A DNA stretch of 64,000 nt, taken from the NCBI GenBank assembly GCA_963834855.1, contig CAWIDH010000003.1, positions 103,695-167,694 of the forward strand, given 5' to 3'. This document shows, one piece after another, positions 26,307 to 40,285 of the stretch. The translations under genes and the position numbers were made by a program. Within the stretch, counting starts at the first letter, position 1; every line of letters starts with the position of its first letter. The notes below the pieces were generated by a model that was not told the DNA's origin, did no database searches, and saw only the letters and a list, made by a program, of their open reading frames with translations. The stretch comes from DATJKD01 sp963834855. Lineage in GTDB: Bacteria > Pseudomonadota > Gammaproteobacteria > Steroidobacterales > Steroidobacteraceae.

Positions 26307-27390
26307 CGCGCCGCGTCGCATTCATCATGGCGGGCGGCACCGGTGGGCACGTGTTCCCGGCGCTCGCGACCGCGCGCGTGCTGCGCCGCCGCGGCTTCGA
26401 CATCGTCTGGCTGGGCACGCCGCGCGGCATCGAGGCGCGTCTCGTTCCCGCCGAAGGCATCCCGGTCGAATGGCTCGCCGTCGGCGGTCTGCGCGGCAAG
26501 GGGATGGCGACGCTGCTCGCCGCGCCGTTCCGGCTGGCGCGCTCGATCGTGCAGGCGATCGCGGCGCTGCGCAGGCACCGTCCCGCGGTCGTGCTCGGCG
26601 CCGGCGGGTTCGCCTCGGGCCCCGGCGGCATCGCGGCCTGGCTGCTGCGCCGACCGCTGGTCGTGCACGAGCAGAATGCAGTCGCGGGCATGACGAACCG
26701 GGTGCTTGCGCGTCTCGCCGACCGCGTGCTCGAGGGCTTCCCCGGCAGTTTCGGTCCGCGCGTGCGCGCGGAACGCGTCGGCAATCCCGTGCGCCCGGAG
26801 ATCGCAGCCATCGCGGCGCCGGAGCAGCGCTATCGCGGGCGCGAGGGGCGGGCACGCCTGCTGGTGTTCGGCGGCAGCCAGGGCTCCGCGCGATTGAACG
26901 CCGTCGTGCCTGCAGCCATCGCCGAGTTGCCGGGTGCGCTGCGCCCCGACGTCCTGCACCAGACCGGCGCGGCCGGTCTCGCGGAGACGACCGCGGCGTA
27001 CCAGAGCCGCGGCCTCGAGGCCGACGTGCGCGCGTTCGTCGACGACATGGCCGGTGCCTACGGCTGGGCCGATCTCGCCGTCTGCCGGTCGGGCGCCCTG
27101 ACCGTGGCCGAGCTCGCGGCGGCCGGCGTGCCGGCGATCCTGGTGCCGTTTCCGGCCGCCGTCGATGATCACCAGACGCGCAACGCCGGCTACGCGGTCG
27201 AGGCGGGCGCGGCCGTGCTGATGCCGGAGCCGACGCTGACCCCCGTGTCGCTCGCGGCAAAGCTGCGCGAGCTGCTCGAAGCCGGCCGGCCGCGGCTGCT
27301 GGCCATGGCGCAGGCCGCGCGACGCACGGCGATCACGGATGCGGACGAGCGGCTCGCCGACGCGTGCATCGCGGTGGCCGGAGGTGCGGC

Positions 27391-27394
<4 letters not shown>
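26303..27394 (+). CDS. murG: UDP-GlcNAc:lipid I N-acetylglucosaminyltransferase
   Basis: Peripheral GT28 enzyme that converts lipid I to lipid II. 363 aa with the N-terminal glycine loop IMAGGTGGHVFPAL, the second glycine loop GAGGFASGPGG, HEQNAVAGMTNR and the UDP-GlcNAc-binding VFGGSQGSARLN. C-terminal Rossmann domain includes CRSGALTVAELAAAGVPAI. Overlaps ftsW and murC by 4 bases each. Confidence 0.97.
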
Positions 27395-28814
<1,420 letters not shown>

Positions 28815-28818
<4 letters not shown>

Positions 28819-29810
28819 GCGGGCAGCGGCGCATCACCGATCCGCGCGACTTCGGCCGCGTCGCCGTGCTGATGGGCGGCAGCTCCTCCGAGCGCGAGGT
28901 GTCGCTCGACTCCGGCGCGAACGTGCTCGATGCGCTCATCCGCCGCGGCGTCGACGCGACGGCCGTCGACGGCATCCCCGCGCTGGTCGCGGCGCTCACG
29001 GCGCCGCCGAAGAAGGGCACGAAAAAGGGAACGGCGGAAACAGGCCCAGGGCGCTTCGACCGCGTGTTCAACATCCTGCACGGCAACCGTGGCGGCGGCG
29101 AGGACGGCGTCGTGCAGGGACTGCTCGATGCGCTCGGCGTGCCGTACACCGGCTCGGGCGTGCTCGGATCGTCGCTCTCGATGGACAAGATCCGCACCAA
29201 GCAGGTCTGGCTCGCGCTCGGGTTGCCGACACCGGCCTACGTCCGCCTCGAGCGCGGCGACGACGTCATCGCGGCTGCGCACAAGATCGGCCTTCCGGTC
29301 ATCGTCAAGCCCGCCTGCGAAGGCTCGAGCGTGGGCGTGACCCGCTGCTTCGGCGACGCCGACCTGCCGGCGGCCGTGGCACTCGCCTCGCGCTACGACG
29401 GCCCGATGCTGGTCGAGCAGCTCATACAGGGCGACGAGTACACGGTCGGCGTGCTGGGCACCGAGGCGCTGCCCTCGATCCGCATCGTGCCGGCCGGCGA
29501 GTACTACGACTACCACGCCAAGTACGTCGCGAACGACACGCAGTACATCTGCCCGGGGCTCGCGGGCGCCGCCGAGCAGGAGCTCGGCAGCCTCGCGCTG
29601 GGCGCCTTCTTCGCGGCCGGCTGCAGCGGCTGGGGCCGGGTGGACTTCATGCGCGACCGCGCCGGGCGGCCGTGGCTGCTCGAAGTGAACACCGCGCCCG
29701 GGATGACCAGCCACTCGCTCGTGCCGAAGGCGGCCGGCGCGCGCGGCATCGACTTCGACGAACTCGTGTGGCGCGTGCTCGAGACGAGCTTCGCGGCACG
29801 GAACCCGTGA
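28815..29810 (+). CDS. ddlB: D-alanine:D-alanine ligase
   Basis: ATP-grasp enzyme that makes D-Ala-D-Ala. 331 aa with VLMGGSSSEREVSLDSG, the VFNILHGNRGGGEDG loop, KPACEGSSVGV, the ATP-binding EQLIQGDEYTVGVLG and the metal-binding EVNTAPGMTSHSL. Compared with the usual pattern there are about 15 extra Lys/Thr/Gly-rich residues (PPKKGTKKGTAETGPG, near residue 60) before the conserved FDRVFNILHG, possibly a remnant repeat insertion. Confidence 0.95.
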
Positions 29811-29814
29811 GGGC

Positions 29815-30615
29815 ATGGGAATGACGCCATTTGCCGCACGCAAGCGCCGACGCGCCACGGACCTCTCGCCGTCGCTCATCGAGCGCATCGACTGGCGCCG
29901 CGTCGCGACCGGCGCGGGGGGGCTTGCGGGCTGTGCGCTGCTCGCGATGCTGCTCGCGCTCGCGCTCGACCGGCCGGTGCGCCGAGTGCTGGTCGAGGGC
30001 GCCTTCCAGCGCGTGTCGCCGCCGCAGGTGGAAACCGCGGTCGCGCGGGTGGCGCGCGGCGGGCTGACGTCGGTCGATCTCGATGCGGTCCGCGCGGAGG
30101 TGCGGCGCATTCCCTGGGTGGACGGGGTGATCGTGGAGCGTCGCTGGCCGGATGCGCTCTCCGTGGTGATCACCGAGCAGGTCGCGGCCGCGCGCTGGAA
30201 CGACACGGGGCTCCTCAACACGCGTGGCCACCTCTTCCTGCGCAATGCCCGCTTCGTGCCGCCGGAGCTCCCGCTGCTCGAGGGACCCGAGGGCAGCGAG
30301 GGCGCGGTGGCGCAGGTGTACCTCGACGCGCAGGGACCGCTGCTCGAGGCGGGACTGCGGCTCACCGGCGTGCGGCTCGACGAGCGCGGCGCCTGGGAGC
30401 TCGCGATCTCGGACGGCATCAAGGTCAAGCTCGGCCGGCAGGCCGTCACTGAGCGCCTCGAGCGCTTCATCGCCCTTGCGAGCCCGATGGTCGCCAAGCG
30501 GCTCGCGGAGATCACCTACGTGGACATGCGCTACACCAACGGGTTCAGCGTCGGCTGGAACGCCCGTTCCGCCCTGGCAGTCGCCCCGACCGAGGCCGAC
30601 GCGACCGATGGCTAG
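29815..30615 (+). CDS. ftsQ: Cell division protein FtsQ
   Basis: Bitopic divisome scaffold that recruits FtsL and FtsB. 266 aa: basic cytoplasmic tail, one membrane helix (about 33-50, GLAGCALLAMLLALALD), a POTRA domain (RRVLVEGAFQRVSPPQVETA) and the FtsQ beta domain (RRIPWVDGVIVERRWPDALSV, about 92-112). An alternative ATG lies 6 bases downstream. Overlaps ftsA by 8 bases. Confidence 0.94.
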   Translation: MGMTPFAARKRRRATDLSPSLIERIDWRRVATGAGGLAGCALLAMLLALALDRPVRRVLVEGAFQRVSPPQVETAVARVARGGLTSVDLDAVRAEVRRIPWVDGVIVERRWPDALSVVITEQVAAARWNDTGLLNTRGHLFLRNARFVPPELPLLEGPEGSEGAVAQVYLDAQGPLLEAGLRLTGVRLDERGAWELAISDGIKVKLGRQAVTERLERFIALASPMVAKRLAEITYVDMRYTNGFSVGWNARSALAVAPTEADATDG

Positions 30616-31844
30616 GAAGACCGACAGAGACCTGATCGTCGGGCTCGACGTCGGCACGTCGAAGGTCGTCGCGATCGTGGGCGAGCTCGCGCCGAACGGC
30701 GCGATCGATGTCGTGGGCGTGGGTACGCACCCTTCCCGCGGCCTCAAGAAGGGCGTGGTCGTCAACATCGACTCGACGGTGCAGTCGATCCAGCGCGCGG
30801 TCGAGGAGGCCGAGCTGATGGCGGGCTGCCAGATCCACTCGGTGTTCGCCGGGATCGCGGGCAGCCACGTGCGCAGTCTCAACTCGCACGGCATCGTCGC
30901 GATCCGCGACAAGGAAGTGGCGCCCGGCGACGTCGACCGCGTGATCGACGCCGCGCGCGCGGTCGCGATCCCGGCCGACCAGAAGATCATCCACATCCTG
31001 CCGCAGGAATTCATCATCGACGCGCAGGAAGGCATCCGCGAGCCGATCGGCATGTCCGGCGTGCGGCTCGAGGCCAAGGTGCACATCGTCACCGGCGCCG
31101 AGAGCGCAGCGCAGAACATCGTCAAGTGCGTGCAGCGCTGCGGGCTCGAGGTCGAGGACATCGTGCTCGAGCAGCTCGCGTCGAGCTACGCGGTGCTGGC
31201 CGAGGACGAGAAGGAGCTCGGCGTGTGCCTGGTGGACATCGGCGGCGGCACGACCGACCTCGCGGTGTTCTCGGGCGGCGCGATCCGCCACACCGCGGTC
31301 ATCCCGGTCGCCGGCGACCAGGTCACGAACGACATCGCGGTGAGCCTGCGCACGCCGACCCATCATGCCGAGGATCTGAAGATCCGCTACGCCTGCGCGC
31401 TGTCGCAGCTCGCGAACCCGGACGAGACCATCGAGGTGCCGAGCGTCGGCGACCGGCCGCGCGCGCCGGCTCGCGCGGCAGACGCTCGCCGAGGTGGTCG
31501 AGCCGCGCTACGAGGAGCTGTTCGCGCTGGTGCGCGAGGAGCTCTCGCGCTCGGGCTTCGACGACATGATCGCTGCCGGCGTCGTGCTGACCGGCGGCAG
31601 CGCGAAGATGGAAGGCGTCATCGACCTCGCCGAAGAGATCTTCCACGCGCCGGTGCGGCTCGGCCTGCCGCAGGGCGTGATGGGACTCGTGGACGTAGTG
31701 CGCAACCCGATCCACGCCACCGGCGTGGGTCTGCTCCTGTTCGGTCGCGAGAACCACGTGCGGCGTGGCCGCAGCGTGCCGGTCGGCACCGGCGTGCGCA
31801 GCGTGATGGACCGGATGAGGGCGTGGTTTCAGGGGAACTTCTGA
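30608..31844 (+). CDS. ftsA: Cell division protein FtsA (frame break near 31465)
   Basis: Actin-like ATPase that ties FtsZ to the membrane. It reads from ATG 30608 with LIVGLDVGTSKVVAIVGELA, the 1C domain, and LVDIGGGTTDLAVFSGGAI. After VPSVGDRP one extra base in CCGGCCGCGCGCGCC (about 31459-31473) puts the end (RQTLAEVVEPRYEELFALV ... FQGNF) in the next frame. The C-terminal amphipathic membrane-targeting helix is present as SVMDRMRAWFQGNF. Expected product is about 411 aa. ftsA is near-essential, and the break lies in a GC run, so it is probably an indel error. Confidence 0.92.
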
Positions 31845-31849
31845 GAAAG

Positions 31850-31886
31850 GCTGGAGGCGGGAGGCTGGAGAGAGGGAGCAGGGCTC
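31850..31886. repeat. GGCTGGA-type tract (family D, copy 2)
   Basis: Short tract AGGCTGGAGGCGGGAGGCTG followed by purine-rich sequence in the 93-base ftsA-ftsZ spacer, same family as 4739-4865. Confidence 0.6.
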
Positions 31887-31937
31887 GGCAACGTTTGGTC
31901 TGGCATCGATTTCTTTTCGCATCAACGGAGAGCAGCA

Positions 31938-33113
31938 ATGTTTGTACTCGCAGAGACTGAGAATCAGGGCGCGATCATCAAGGTCGTCGGCGTGGGCGGC
32001 GGCGGCGGCAACGCCGTCACCCACATGGTCAATTCCGGGATCGAGGGCGTCGACTTCGTCTGCGTCAATACGGATGCGCAGGCGTTGAAGCACGCGAGGG
32101 TGAAGACCAGCATCCAGATCGGCTCGAACATCACCAAGGGCCTCGGGGCAGGAGCGGACCCCGAGATCGGCCGCCAGGCGGCGATGGAGGATCGCGACCG
32201 CATCGTCGAGCTGATCGAGGGCTCGGACATGCTCTTCATCACCGCCGGCATGGGCGGTGGCACGGGCACAGGGGCGGCGCCGGTTGTCGCGCAGGTCGCG
32301 AAGGAGCTCAACATCCTGACCGTGGCCGTCGTCACCAAGCCCTTCGAGATGGAGGGCGCCAAGCGCCAGGCGCTCGCCGACCAGGGCATCGGCGAGCTCG
32401 GCAAGTACGTCGACTCGCTGATCACGATCCCGAACCAGAAGCTGCTGACGGTGCTCGGCGGCGACACGACGCTGCTCGACGCGTTCAAGGCCGCGAACCA
32501 GGTGCTGCAGGGCGCGGTGCAGGGCATCGCCGAGCTCATCACGCGCCCCGGCCTGATCAACGTCGACTTCGCCGACGTCCGCACGGTGATGGCGGAGACC
32601 GGCATGGCGATGATGGGCTCGGGTTCCGCGAACGGTGAGAACCGCGCGCGGGCCGCCGCCGAGGCCGCGATCTCGAGCCCGCTGCTCGAGGACGTGAACC
32701 TGTCGGGGGCGCATGGACTGCTGATCAACGTCACCGCCGGCATGGACCTGCGCACGAGCGAGTTCCACGTCGTCGGCGACACCGTGAAGCAGTACGCCTC
32801 CGAGGACGCGACCGTCGTCGTCGGCTACGTGATCGACCCGGAGATGACCGACCAGATCCGCGTCACCGTCGTCGCCACGGGCATCGGTCGCCCGTCCGCC
32901 GTGCGCGGGATGCCGGCGCACACGCTGCCGCCCAAGGTGGAGGTGGTGGCGAGCCGTGCCCGCCGGCGGCCGCTCGACAACTACGCGGACTACGATCAGC
33001 CGAGCTTCCGCCGCAGGCCGCGCGCGGTCGGCGAAGACATCCGCACCGAGGCCGCCGCGGGCGACGACTCGTACCTGGACATTCCGGCGTTCCTGCGCCG
33101 GCAGGCGGATTGA
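31938..33113 (+). CDS. ftsZ: Cell division protein FtsZ
   Basis: Tubulin-like GTPase that forms the division ring. 391 aa with the GTP-binding tubulin signature GGGTGTGAAPVVA (near residue 107), the N-terminal IIKVVGVGGGGGNAV loop, and the synergy loop NVDFADVRTVM. A basic linker leads to the C-terminal conserved peptide YLDIPAFLRRQAD, which binds FtsA and ZapD. GGAGAG Shine-Dalgarno lies 8 bases before ATG. Last gene of the dcw run. Confidence 0.98.
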   Translation: MFVLAETENQGAIIKVVGVGGGGGNAVTHMVNSGIEGVDFVCVNTDAQALKHARVKTSIQIGSNITKGLGAGADPEIGRQAAMEDRDRIVELIEGSDMLFITAGMGGGTGTGAAPVVAQVAKELNILTVAVVTKPFEMEGAKRQALADQGIGELGKYVDSLITIPNQKLLTVLGGDTTLLDAFKAANQVLQGAVQGIAELITRPGLINVDFADVRTVMAETGMAMMGSGSANGENRARAAAEAAISSPLLEDVNLSGAHGLLINVTAGMDLRTSEFHVVGDTVKQYASEDATVVVGYVIDPEMTDQIRVTVVATGIGRPSAVRGMPAHTLPPKVEVVASRARRRPLDNYADYDQPSFRRRPRAVGEDIRTEAAAGDDSYLDIPAFLRRQAD

Positions 33114-33118
33114 GGGAC

Positions 33119-33190
33119 GGGCTATAGGAACAGGCCATAGGCGATAGGCTGGAGGCTGGAGGTAAGAGGAAGAGGGAAGAGGGAGGCTTA
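33119..33190. repeat. GGCTGGA-type tract (family D, copy 3)
   Basis: AGGCTGGAGGCTGGAGG and flanking purine-rich sequence (AGAGGAAGAGGGAAGAGGGA) directly after ftsZ. The rest of the 247-base ftsZ-lpxC spacer holds no gene. Confidence 0.65.
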
Positions 33191-33304
33191 CGCAGGGGCG
33201 TTGCCTTGAGGGCTCTCGATTGCTGCTCGGAGGGCCGGGAGGACGTCCCTGGATCCGCGATTGACCGGGGTGATTGCTGCTCCACCCCGGGCAGTCCGTG
33301 ACCC

Positions 33305-33335
33305 TTGCACGGCGGTCTCCCGCCTCGCGTGATAT
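33305..33335 (+). promoter_or_regulatory. Possible lpxC promoter
   Basis: TTGCAC (33305-33310) and TGATAT (33330-33335) with 19-base spacing, ending 25 bases before the lpxC ATG. Both boxes are imperfect and the spacing is long. Confidence 0.4.
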
Positions 33336-33360
33336 CCTCCGCGGCCGAACGGGCCCCGCA

Positions 33361-34272
33361 ATGCTCAAGCAACGCACGCTGAAGAACATCATCCGGGCGA
33401 CCGGTGTCGGGCTCCACAGCGGGAAGAAGGTGCTGATGGCACTGCGTCCCGGGCCCGTGAACGGCGGGATCACCTTCCGCCGCACCGACCTCGAGGAGCC
33501 CGTCGACATCCGCGCTACGGCGGAGAACGTCGGGGAGACCACGCTCGGCACGACGCTGATCCAGGGTGACGTCAAGGTCTCGACGATCGAGCACCTGCTG
33601 TCGGCGTTCGCCGGGCTCGGCATCGACAACGCCGTCGTCGACCTGAGCTCGGCCGAGGTGCCGATCATGGACGGCAGCGCGGGTCCCTTCGTCTTCCTGC
33701 TGCAGTCGGCGGGCATCGCGGAGCAGAACGCGCCGAAGAAGTTCGTGCGGATCCTGAAGAGTGTCAGGGTCCAGGATGGCGACAAGTGGGCGCGCTTCGA
33801 TCCCTACGACGGGTTCAAGGTGAACTTCGAGATCGAGTTCGATCACCCCGTGTTCAAGCGCCGCTCGCAGGTCGCCTCGATGGACTTCTCGACCACGACC
33901 TTCCTGCGCGAGGTGAGCCGGGCGCGCACCTTCGGGTTCATGCGCGACCTCGAGTACATGCGTTCGCGCAACCTTGCCCTGGGCGGCAACCTCGACAACG
34001 CCATCGTGCTCGACGAGTACCGGATCCTCAACGAGGACGGGCTGCGCTACGAGGACGAGTTCGTGAAGCACAAGATCCTCGATGCGATCGGGGACCTCTA
34101 TCTCCTCGGCCACAGCCTCATCGGCGAGTTCAGCGGCTACAAGTCCGGTCATGCCCTCAACAACCAGCTGCTGCGGGCGCTGATCGCCGACCGCACGGCC
34201 TGGGAAGAGGTCACGTTCGAGACGCTCTCCGACGCCCCGATTTCCTACGTCCCGGCGGCTGCCACGGTTTAG
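33361..34272 (+). CDS. lpxC: UDP-3-O-acyl-N-acetylglucosamine deacetylase
   Basis: Zinc hydrolase catalysing the committed step of lipid A synthesis. 303 aa from ATG 33361 (MLKQRTLKNIIRATGVGLHSG). Zinc-site residues are visible: His in STIEHLLSAFAGLGIDNA and His/Asp in the HKILDAIGDLYLLGH segment, plus the catalytic His at its end. An in-frame upstream start (33274) would add unconserved residues across the promoter and is rejected. Follows ftsZ as in other gammaproteobacteria. Confidence 0.97.
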   Translation: MLKQRTLKNIIRATGVGLHSGKKVLMALRPGPVNGGITFRRTDLEEPVDIRATAENVGETTLGTTLIQGDVKVSTIEHLLSAFAGLGIDNAVVDLSSAEVPIMDGSAGPFVFLLQSAGIAEQNAPKKFVRILKSVRVQDGDKWARFDPYDGFKVNFEIEFDHPVFKRRSQVASMDFSTTTFLREVSRARTFGFMRDLEYMRSRNLALGGNLDNAIVLDEYRILNEDGLRYEDEFVKHKILDAIGDLYLLGHSLIGEFSGYKSGHALNNQLLRALIADRTAWEEVTFETLSDAPISYVPAAATV

Positions 34273-34287
34273 CTGTGTGACGGACCA

Positions 34288-34365
34288 CGGGGAATGGATC
34301 TCCATTTCCGGGAGTTCGCTCGATCGGCCGGCACCCGCCTGGAAATGGAGAATGTCCCGGCGACT
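34288..34365. repeat. Family A palindrome, degraded copy, overlapping a transporter start
   Basis: Right arm GGAAATGGAGAATGTCCC (34342-34359) matches the family A core exactly. The left arm (GGATCTCCATTTCC, from 34299) is mutated. Both candidate start codons of the following transporter lie inside the element. Confidence 0.75.
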
Positions 34366-35736
34366 TCTCCGGCGGCGAGCATCGGCTCCGTCCGCAGGGT
34401 CGCACTGACCGCGCTCGCGGCGACCAGCATCGAGTGGTACGACTTCTTCCTGTACGGAACCGCCGCCGCGCTGGTCTTTCCCTCGGTCTTTTTCCCGGCG
34501 GATCTGCCACCGCTGGTCGGGCTGATGGCGTCGTTCAGCACGTTCGCCGTGGGGTTTCTTGCGCGGCCGTTCGGCGGCGTAGTCTTCGGCCACTTCGGTG
34601 ACCGCCTCGGGCGCAAACGAGCGCTCGTTACCGCGCTCCTGCTGATGGGCGGCGCCACGACGCTGATCGGCTGCCTGCCGTCGTATGCCGTGGCCGGCGC
34701 CGCGGCGCCGGTGCTGCTGATCGTCCTGCGTTTTGTCCAGGGCCTGGCCATCGGCGGGCAATGGGCCGGCGCGGTGCTGCTTGCGACGGAAAACGCGCCG
34801 GCCGCGAAACGCGGCTTCTATGGCAGCCTGGCCCAGGCCGGGGCGCCCATCGGGGTGATCTTCGCGAACCTCGCCTTCCTGCTGGTGGGCGCCGCGGTGT
34901 CGGACGAGGCGTTCCTGGCCTGGGGATGGCGAGTGCCTTTCGTGGCCAGCGTCGTGCTGATCGGGCTCGGCCTGTACGTCCAGCTGCGGCTCGAAGATAC
35001 GGCAGCATTCCGCGAGCTCAAAGCAGCCAGGAATCGCCGCGACGAGGAGCTGGCCCGCGAGCACGCGCGGCGGGACGGCGTGAGCGTCGAGGCGGCGAGG
35101 GCGGCGCTTGCGGCCGAAAGACAGCCGTCACCGGTGCTCGAGGCGATCCGGACCTACCCGAAGCAGATCGCGCTCGCCGCCGGCACCTTCGTCGCGGCCC
35201 AGGTGACGTTCTATATCCTCGTGGCGTTCGTGATCGCATACGGCAGCGGCGCGACGGGCCTCGGCATCCCGCGCGGCACGATGCTCGCGGCGGTGCTGAT
35301 CGGCGCGGTCGTCATGATCCCGGCGGTGATAGCCGCCGCCGCGCTGTCGGACCGCCTTGGCAGGCGTGGCGTGATCATGACCGGCGCTGCCGCGCACGCG
35401 CTGTGGGGATTCGCGCTGTTCCCGCTGGTCGAGACGGGCTCGCTGCTGTGGATCGCTGCGGGCATCGGCGTCGGCCAGGTCATGGTCGGCACGATGTACG
35501 GCCCGCAGGCGGCATTCTTCACCGAGATATTCGGCACGAAAGTGCGTTACTCGGGGGCTTCGCTGGGATACCAGCTCGGTGCAATCCTCGGCGGAGCGCT
35601 GGCGCCGGTGATCGCGACTGCCTTGCTGGCACGCCAGGGCAGCACGATCGGCATTTCCGTGTACATCGCCGTCGCCTGCGCGATCTCGATGATCTCCGTC
35701 TGGCTGCTCGACGAAACCTATCGCGCCCGCATGTAG
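34294..35736 (+). CDS. MHS-family MFS metabolite:proton symporter
   Basis: Inner-membrane carrier, 480 aa if started at 34294 or 463 aa from the internal ATG at 34345 (MENVPATSP). The first helix has the MHS signature SIEWYDFFLYGTAAALVF; GHFGDRLGRKRALV is the loop 2-3 motif and RFVQGLAIGGQWAGAVLLA the helix-4 region. Family members carry shikimate, citrate, proline/betaine or alpha-ketoglutarate; substrate here is unknown. The first 17-25 codons derive from a family A palindrome. It is inserted between lpxC and dciA, which are normally close. Confidence 0.88.
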   Translation: MDLHFREFARSAGTRLEMENVPATSPAASIGSVRRVALTALAATSIEWYDFFLYGTAAALVFPSVFFPADLPPLVGLMASFSTFAVGFLARPFGGVVFGHFGDRLGRKRALVTALLLMGGATTLIGCLPSYAVAGAAAPVLLIVLRFVQGLAIGGQWAGAVLLATENAPAAKRGFYGSLAQAGAPIGVIFANLAFLLVGAAVSDEAFLAWGWRVPFVASVVLIGLGLYVQLRLEDTAAFRELKAARNRRDEELAREHARRDGVSVEAARAALAAERQPSPVLEAIRTYPKQIALAAGTFVAAQVTFYILVAFVIAYGSGATGLGIPRGTMLAAVLIGAVVMIPAVIAAAALSDRLGRRGVIMTGAAAHALWGFALFPLVETGSLLWIAAGIGVGQVMVGTMYGPQAAFFTEIFGTKVRYSGASLGYQLGAILGGALAPVIATALLARQGSTIGISVYIAVACAISMISVWLLDETYRARM

Positions 35737-35776
35737 CGGTTGCCGCTCCCGGCGTTCCTCGACTTTGACCCAGGGG

Positions 35777-36079
35777 TCACGGCCGTCCGATCCGGACCCG
35801 AACCTTTGCGATGGCCGGTCGCTCCGGCTCGTGCAGCGAATCTATCAGCCGCTGGCCGGCGTAGCGCACCTGGGCGGACCAGGCGGCGGAGTCCACGCGG
35901 ACGACCAGCTCGTCGCCGCGCCGGACCGCGGACAGCACGTGAGCGCGCAACGGCGCAGGCAGCGCGCGACGCACTCGCTCTGTCAGGTTCCGCGCGGCTT
36001 CGGCCTGCTCGGCGAGGCGGGAAAAGCCCGGCGAAAGCAGCTCCGAGAGGGGTTTGAGCGGTCCGGACATTTTCAACAT
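35777..36079 (-). CDS. dciA: DUF721 protein, DciA-like helicase-operator
   Basis: 100-aa DUF721 protein. In bacteria lacking DnaC, DUF721/DciA loads or operates the replicative helicase DnaB. Visible family pattern: KPLSELLSPGFSRLAEQAEA, then LPAPLRAHVLSAVRRGDELVV and a beta-rich KH-like end (SAAWSAQVRYAGQRLIDSL). Position opposite the M23 peptidase-secA pair is conserved in gammaproteobacteria. Start at 36079 or 36070. Confidence 0.85.
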   Translation of the reverse strand: MLKMSGPLKPLSELLSPGFSRLAEQAEAARNLTERVRRALPAPLRAHVLSAVRRGDELVVRVDSAAWSAQVRYAGQRLIDSLHEPERPAIAKVRVRIGRP

Positions 36080-36310
36080 AATCCTGATGAATCAGACATT
36101 TCGATTGCCTTTCGGGCGCCAATCCCTCATAGTCTGCAACCACCCGGCCGGGCGGGTCCAACTTCAGCCGCCTTTAAGAATCGGCGGCTGCTGAAACAGG
36201 CGGAATGAACCGCCGGACGACCCACCAGGCCAGATACTAGTAGTGCCGCGCCCACAGGGGAGGCCCGTACATACAGTCTTTTGCCGGTCCTCGGGCCAGG
36301 TAACGCAATA

Positions 36311-37228
36311 ATGCATTTTCAGATCGTCTCTGGCCGGACAGGCCGAGTTCGACAGTTCGACCTGACGGAAAACCGTACGCTCTTGATTGGCGCAGCCGCG
36401 ACGCTGCTGCTGGTCACTACCATTTTCTTCTCGGGGATGCAGCTCGGGCGCTTCATCGCAGGCCCGCTGCAGGGCGAACATCTCGCGCGCGAGGTGCAGC
36501 AGCAGCGCATGGCGATCGACGCCACGCGGCAACAGCTGCAGGGCAAGGTCGATGCGCTTGCCAAGCGCGTCGGCACGCTGAATGCGCACCTGATCCGCCT
36601 CGATGCGCTCGGCCGCCGCATCACGGATCTCGCCGACCTCGACCGGGGCGAGTTCAACTTCGATGCGCCGCCACCGTCGGGTGGTCCGGAAGGTGGCGAG
36701 GTGCCGGGCGGCAGCGCGGAAGTGCCGGAGCTCAGCGGGATGCTCGATGCCCTGGAGCACCAGCTGCAGGACCGGCAACGCCAGCTCGTCGTGCTCGAGA
36801 ACCTGATGTCGATGCGTGAGCTGGGCGAGCGCATCATCCCGGGCGGCTTGCCGCTGGTTGGAGGCTGGATCTCCTCGCATTACGGTTACCGTCCGGATCC
36901 GTTCACCGGGCATCGCGCGTTGCACCGCGGCGTCGACTTCGCCGGGCGGTCCGGCACGCGCATCGTCTCGGTGGCCCCCGGAGTCGTGGCGTTTGCGGGT
37001 TACAAGCCCGGCTACGGTTACGTGGTCGAAGTGACGCACCCGACCGGCTACCTGACCCGCTATGGCCACAATTCGCGCAATCTCGTGCGCACGGGTCAGA
37101 CCGTGCAGAAGGGTGATGCGATCGCCGTGATCGGCAGCACCGGTCGCTCGACCGGCACCCACGTGCACTTCGAGGTCGAACGCGACGGCAAGATCTTGAA
37201 CCCGTCGCGCTACCTGGCGGTCAGATAG
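36311..37228 (+). CDS. M23-family metallopeptidase, membrane anchored
   Basis: 305 aa: N-terminal membrane helix (about 27-45), a coiled coil (about 55-100, EVQQQRMAIDATRQQLQGKV), a Gly/Pro-rich linker, and a C-terminal peptidase M23/LytM domain. Zinc and catalytic residues are present: HRGVDFAG (H-x3-D), then HVHFEV (HxH). Start at 36311 is chosen over 36281 from the conserved IVSGRTGRVRQFDL beginning. Likely a periplasmic peptidoglycan endopeptidase or amidase activator. Its neighbours dciA and secA are the conserved context. Confidence 0.9.
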   Translation: MHFQIVSGRTGRVRQFDLTENRTLLIGAAATLLLVTTIFFSGMQLGRFIAGPLQGEHLAREVQQQRMAIDATRQQLQGKVDALAKRVGTLNAHLIRLDALGRRITDLADLDRGEFNFDAPPPSGGPEGGEVPGGSAEVPELSGMLDALEHQLQDRQRQLVVLENLMSMRELGERIIPGGLPLVGGWISSHYGYRPDPFTGHRALHRGVDFAGRSGTRIVSVAPGVVAFAGYKPGYGYVVEVTHPTGYLTRYGHNSRNLVRTGQTVQKGDAIAVIGSTGRSTGTHVHFEVERDGKILNPSRYLAVR

Positions 37229-37334
37229 GCTGGAGGCTATGGGCTGTGGGCTATAGGTCGGAGGCAAGAGCCTCCGCGTAGCTCTGCGCCTCCATTCCGA
37301 CCTCCAGCCTGCAGCCTCCAGCCTGTAGCCTCAT
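37228..37334. repeat. GGCTGGA/TCCAGCC tract (family D, copy 4)
   Basis: AGGCTGGAGGCTATGGGCTG on the left and CCTCCAGCCTGCAGCCTCCA on the right are opposed, so the tract is a degenerate inverted repeat, as at 4739-4865. It lies between the M23 gene and secA. Confidence 0.7.
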
Positions 37335-37368
37335 TGCGGCACCTCTGCCGGGCTCGGCGGTCCAAATC

Positions 37369-37453
37369 ACGGGAAAAGGGGACATTCTCTATTTCGGCAC
37401 GCCGTGCCGCTGACACGGCTGTTAGCGAAATAGAGAATGTCCCCTTTTCCCGT
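37369..37453. repeat. Family A palindrome, copy 2 (upstream of secA)
   Basis: Perfect 28-base arms at 37369-37396 and 37426-37453, core AGGGGACATTCTCTATTTC. It ends 33 bases before the secA start, so it is in the secA leader or promoter region. No separate secA promoter is evident. Confidence 0.9.
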
Positions 37454-37486
37454 AAACTACCCCGTTTTCCTGTCCGTGGAGCCCCG

Positions 37487-40262
<2,776 letters not shown>

Positions 40263-40285
<23 letters not shown>

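Noticed and set aside
31323..33785. 820-codon minus-strand open frame opposite ftsA, ftsZ and lpxC
   Set aside because: The plus strand encodes FtsZ and LpxC with intact active sites; the antisense translation has no recognisable domain.
37334..37486. N-terminal extension of SecA from an upstream ATG
   Set aside because: The extension translates the family A palindrome and has no SecA similarity; GTG 37487 has a Shine-Dalgarno and gives the conserved N-terminus.
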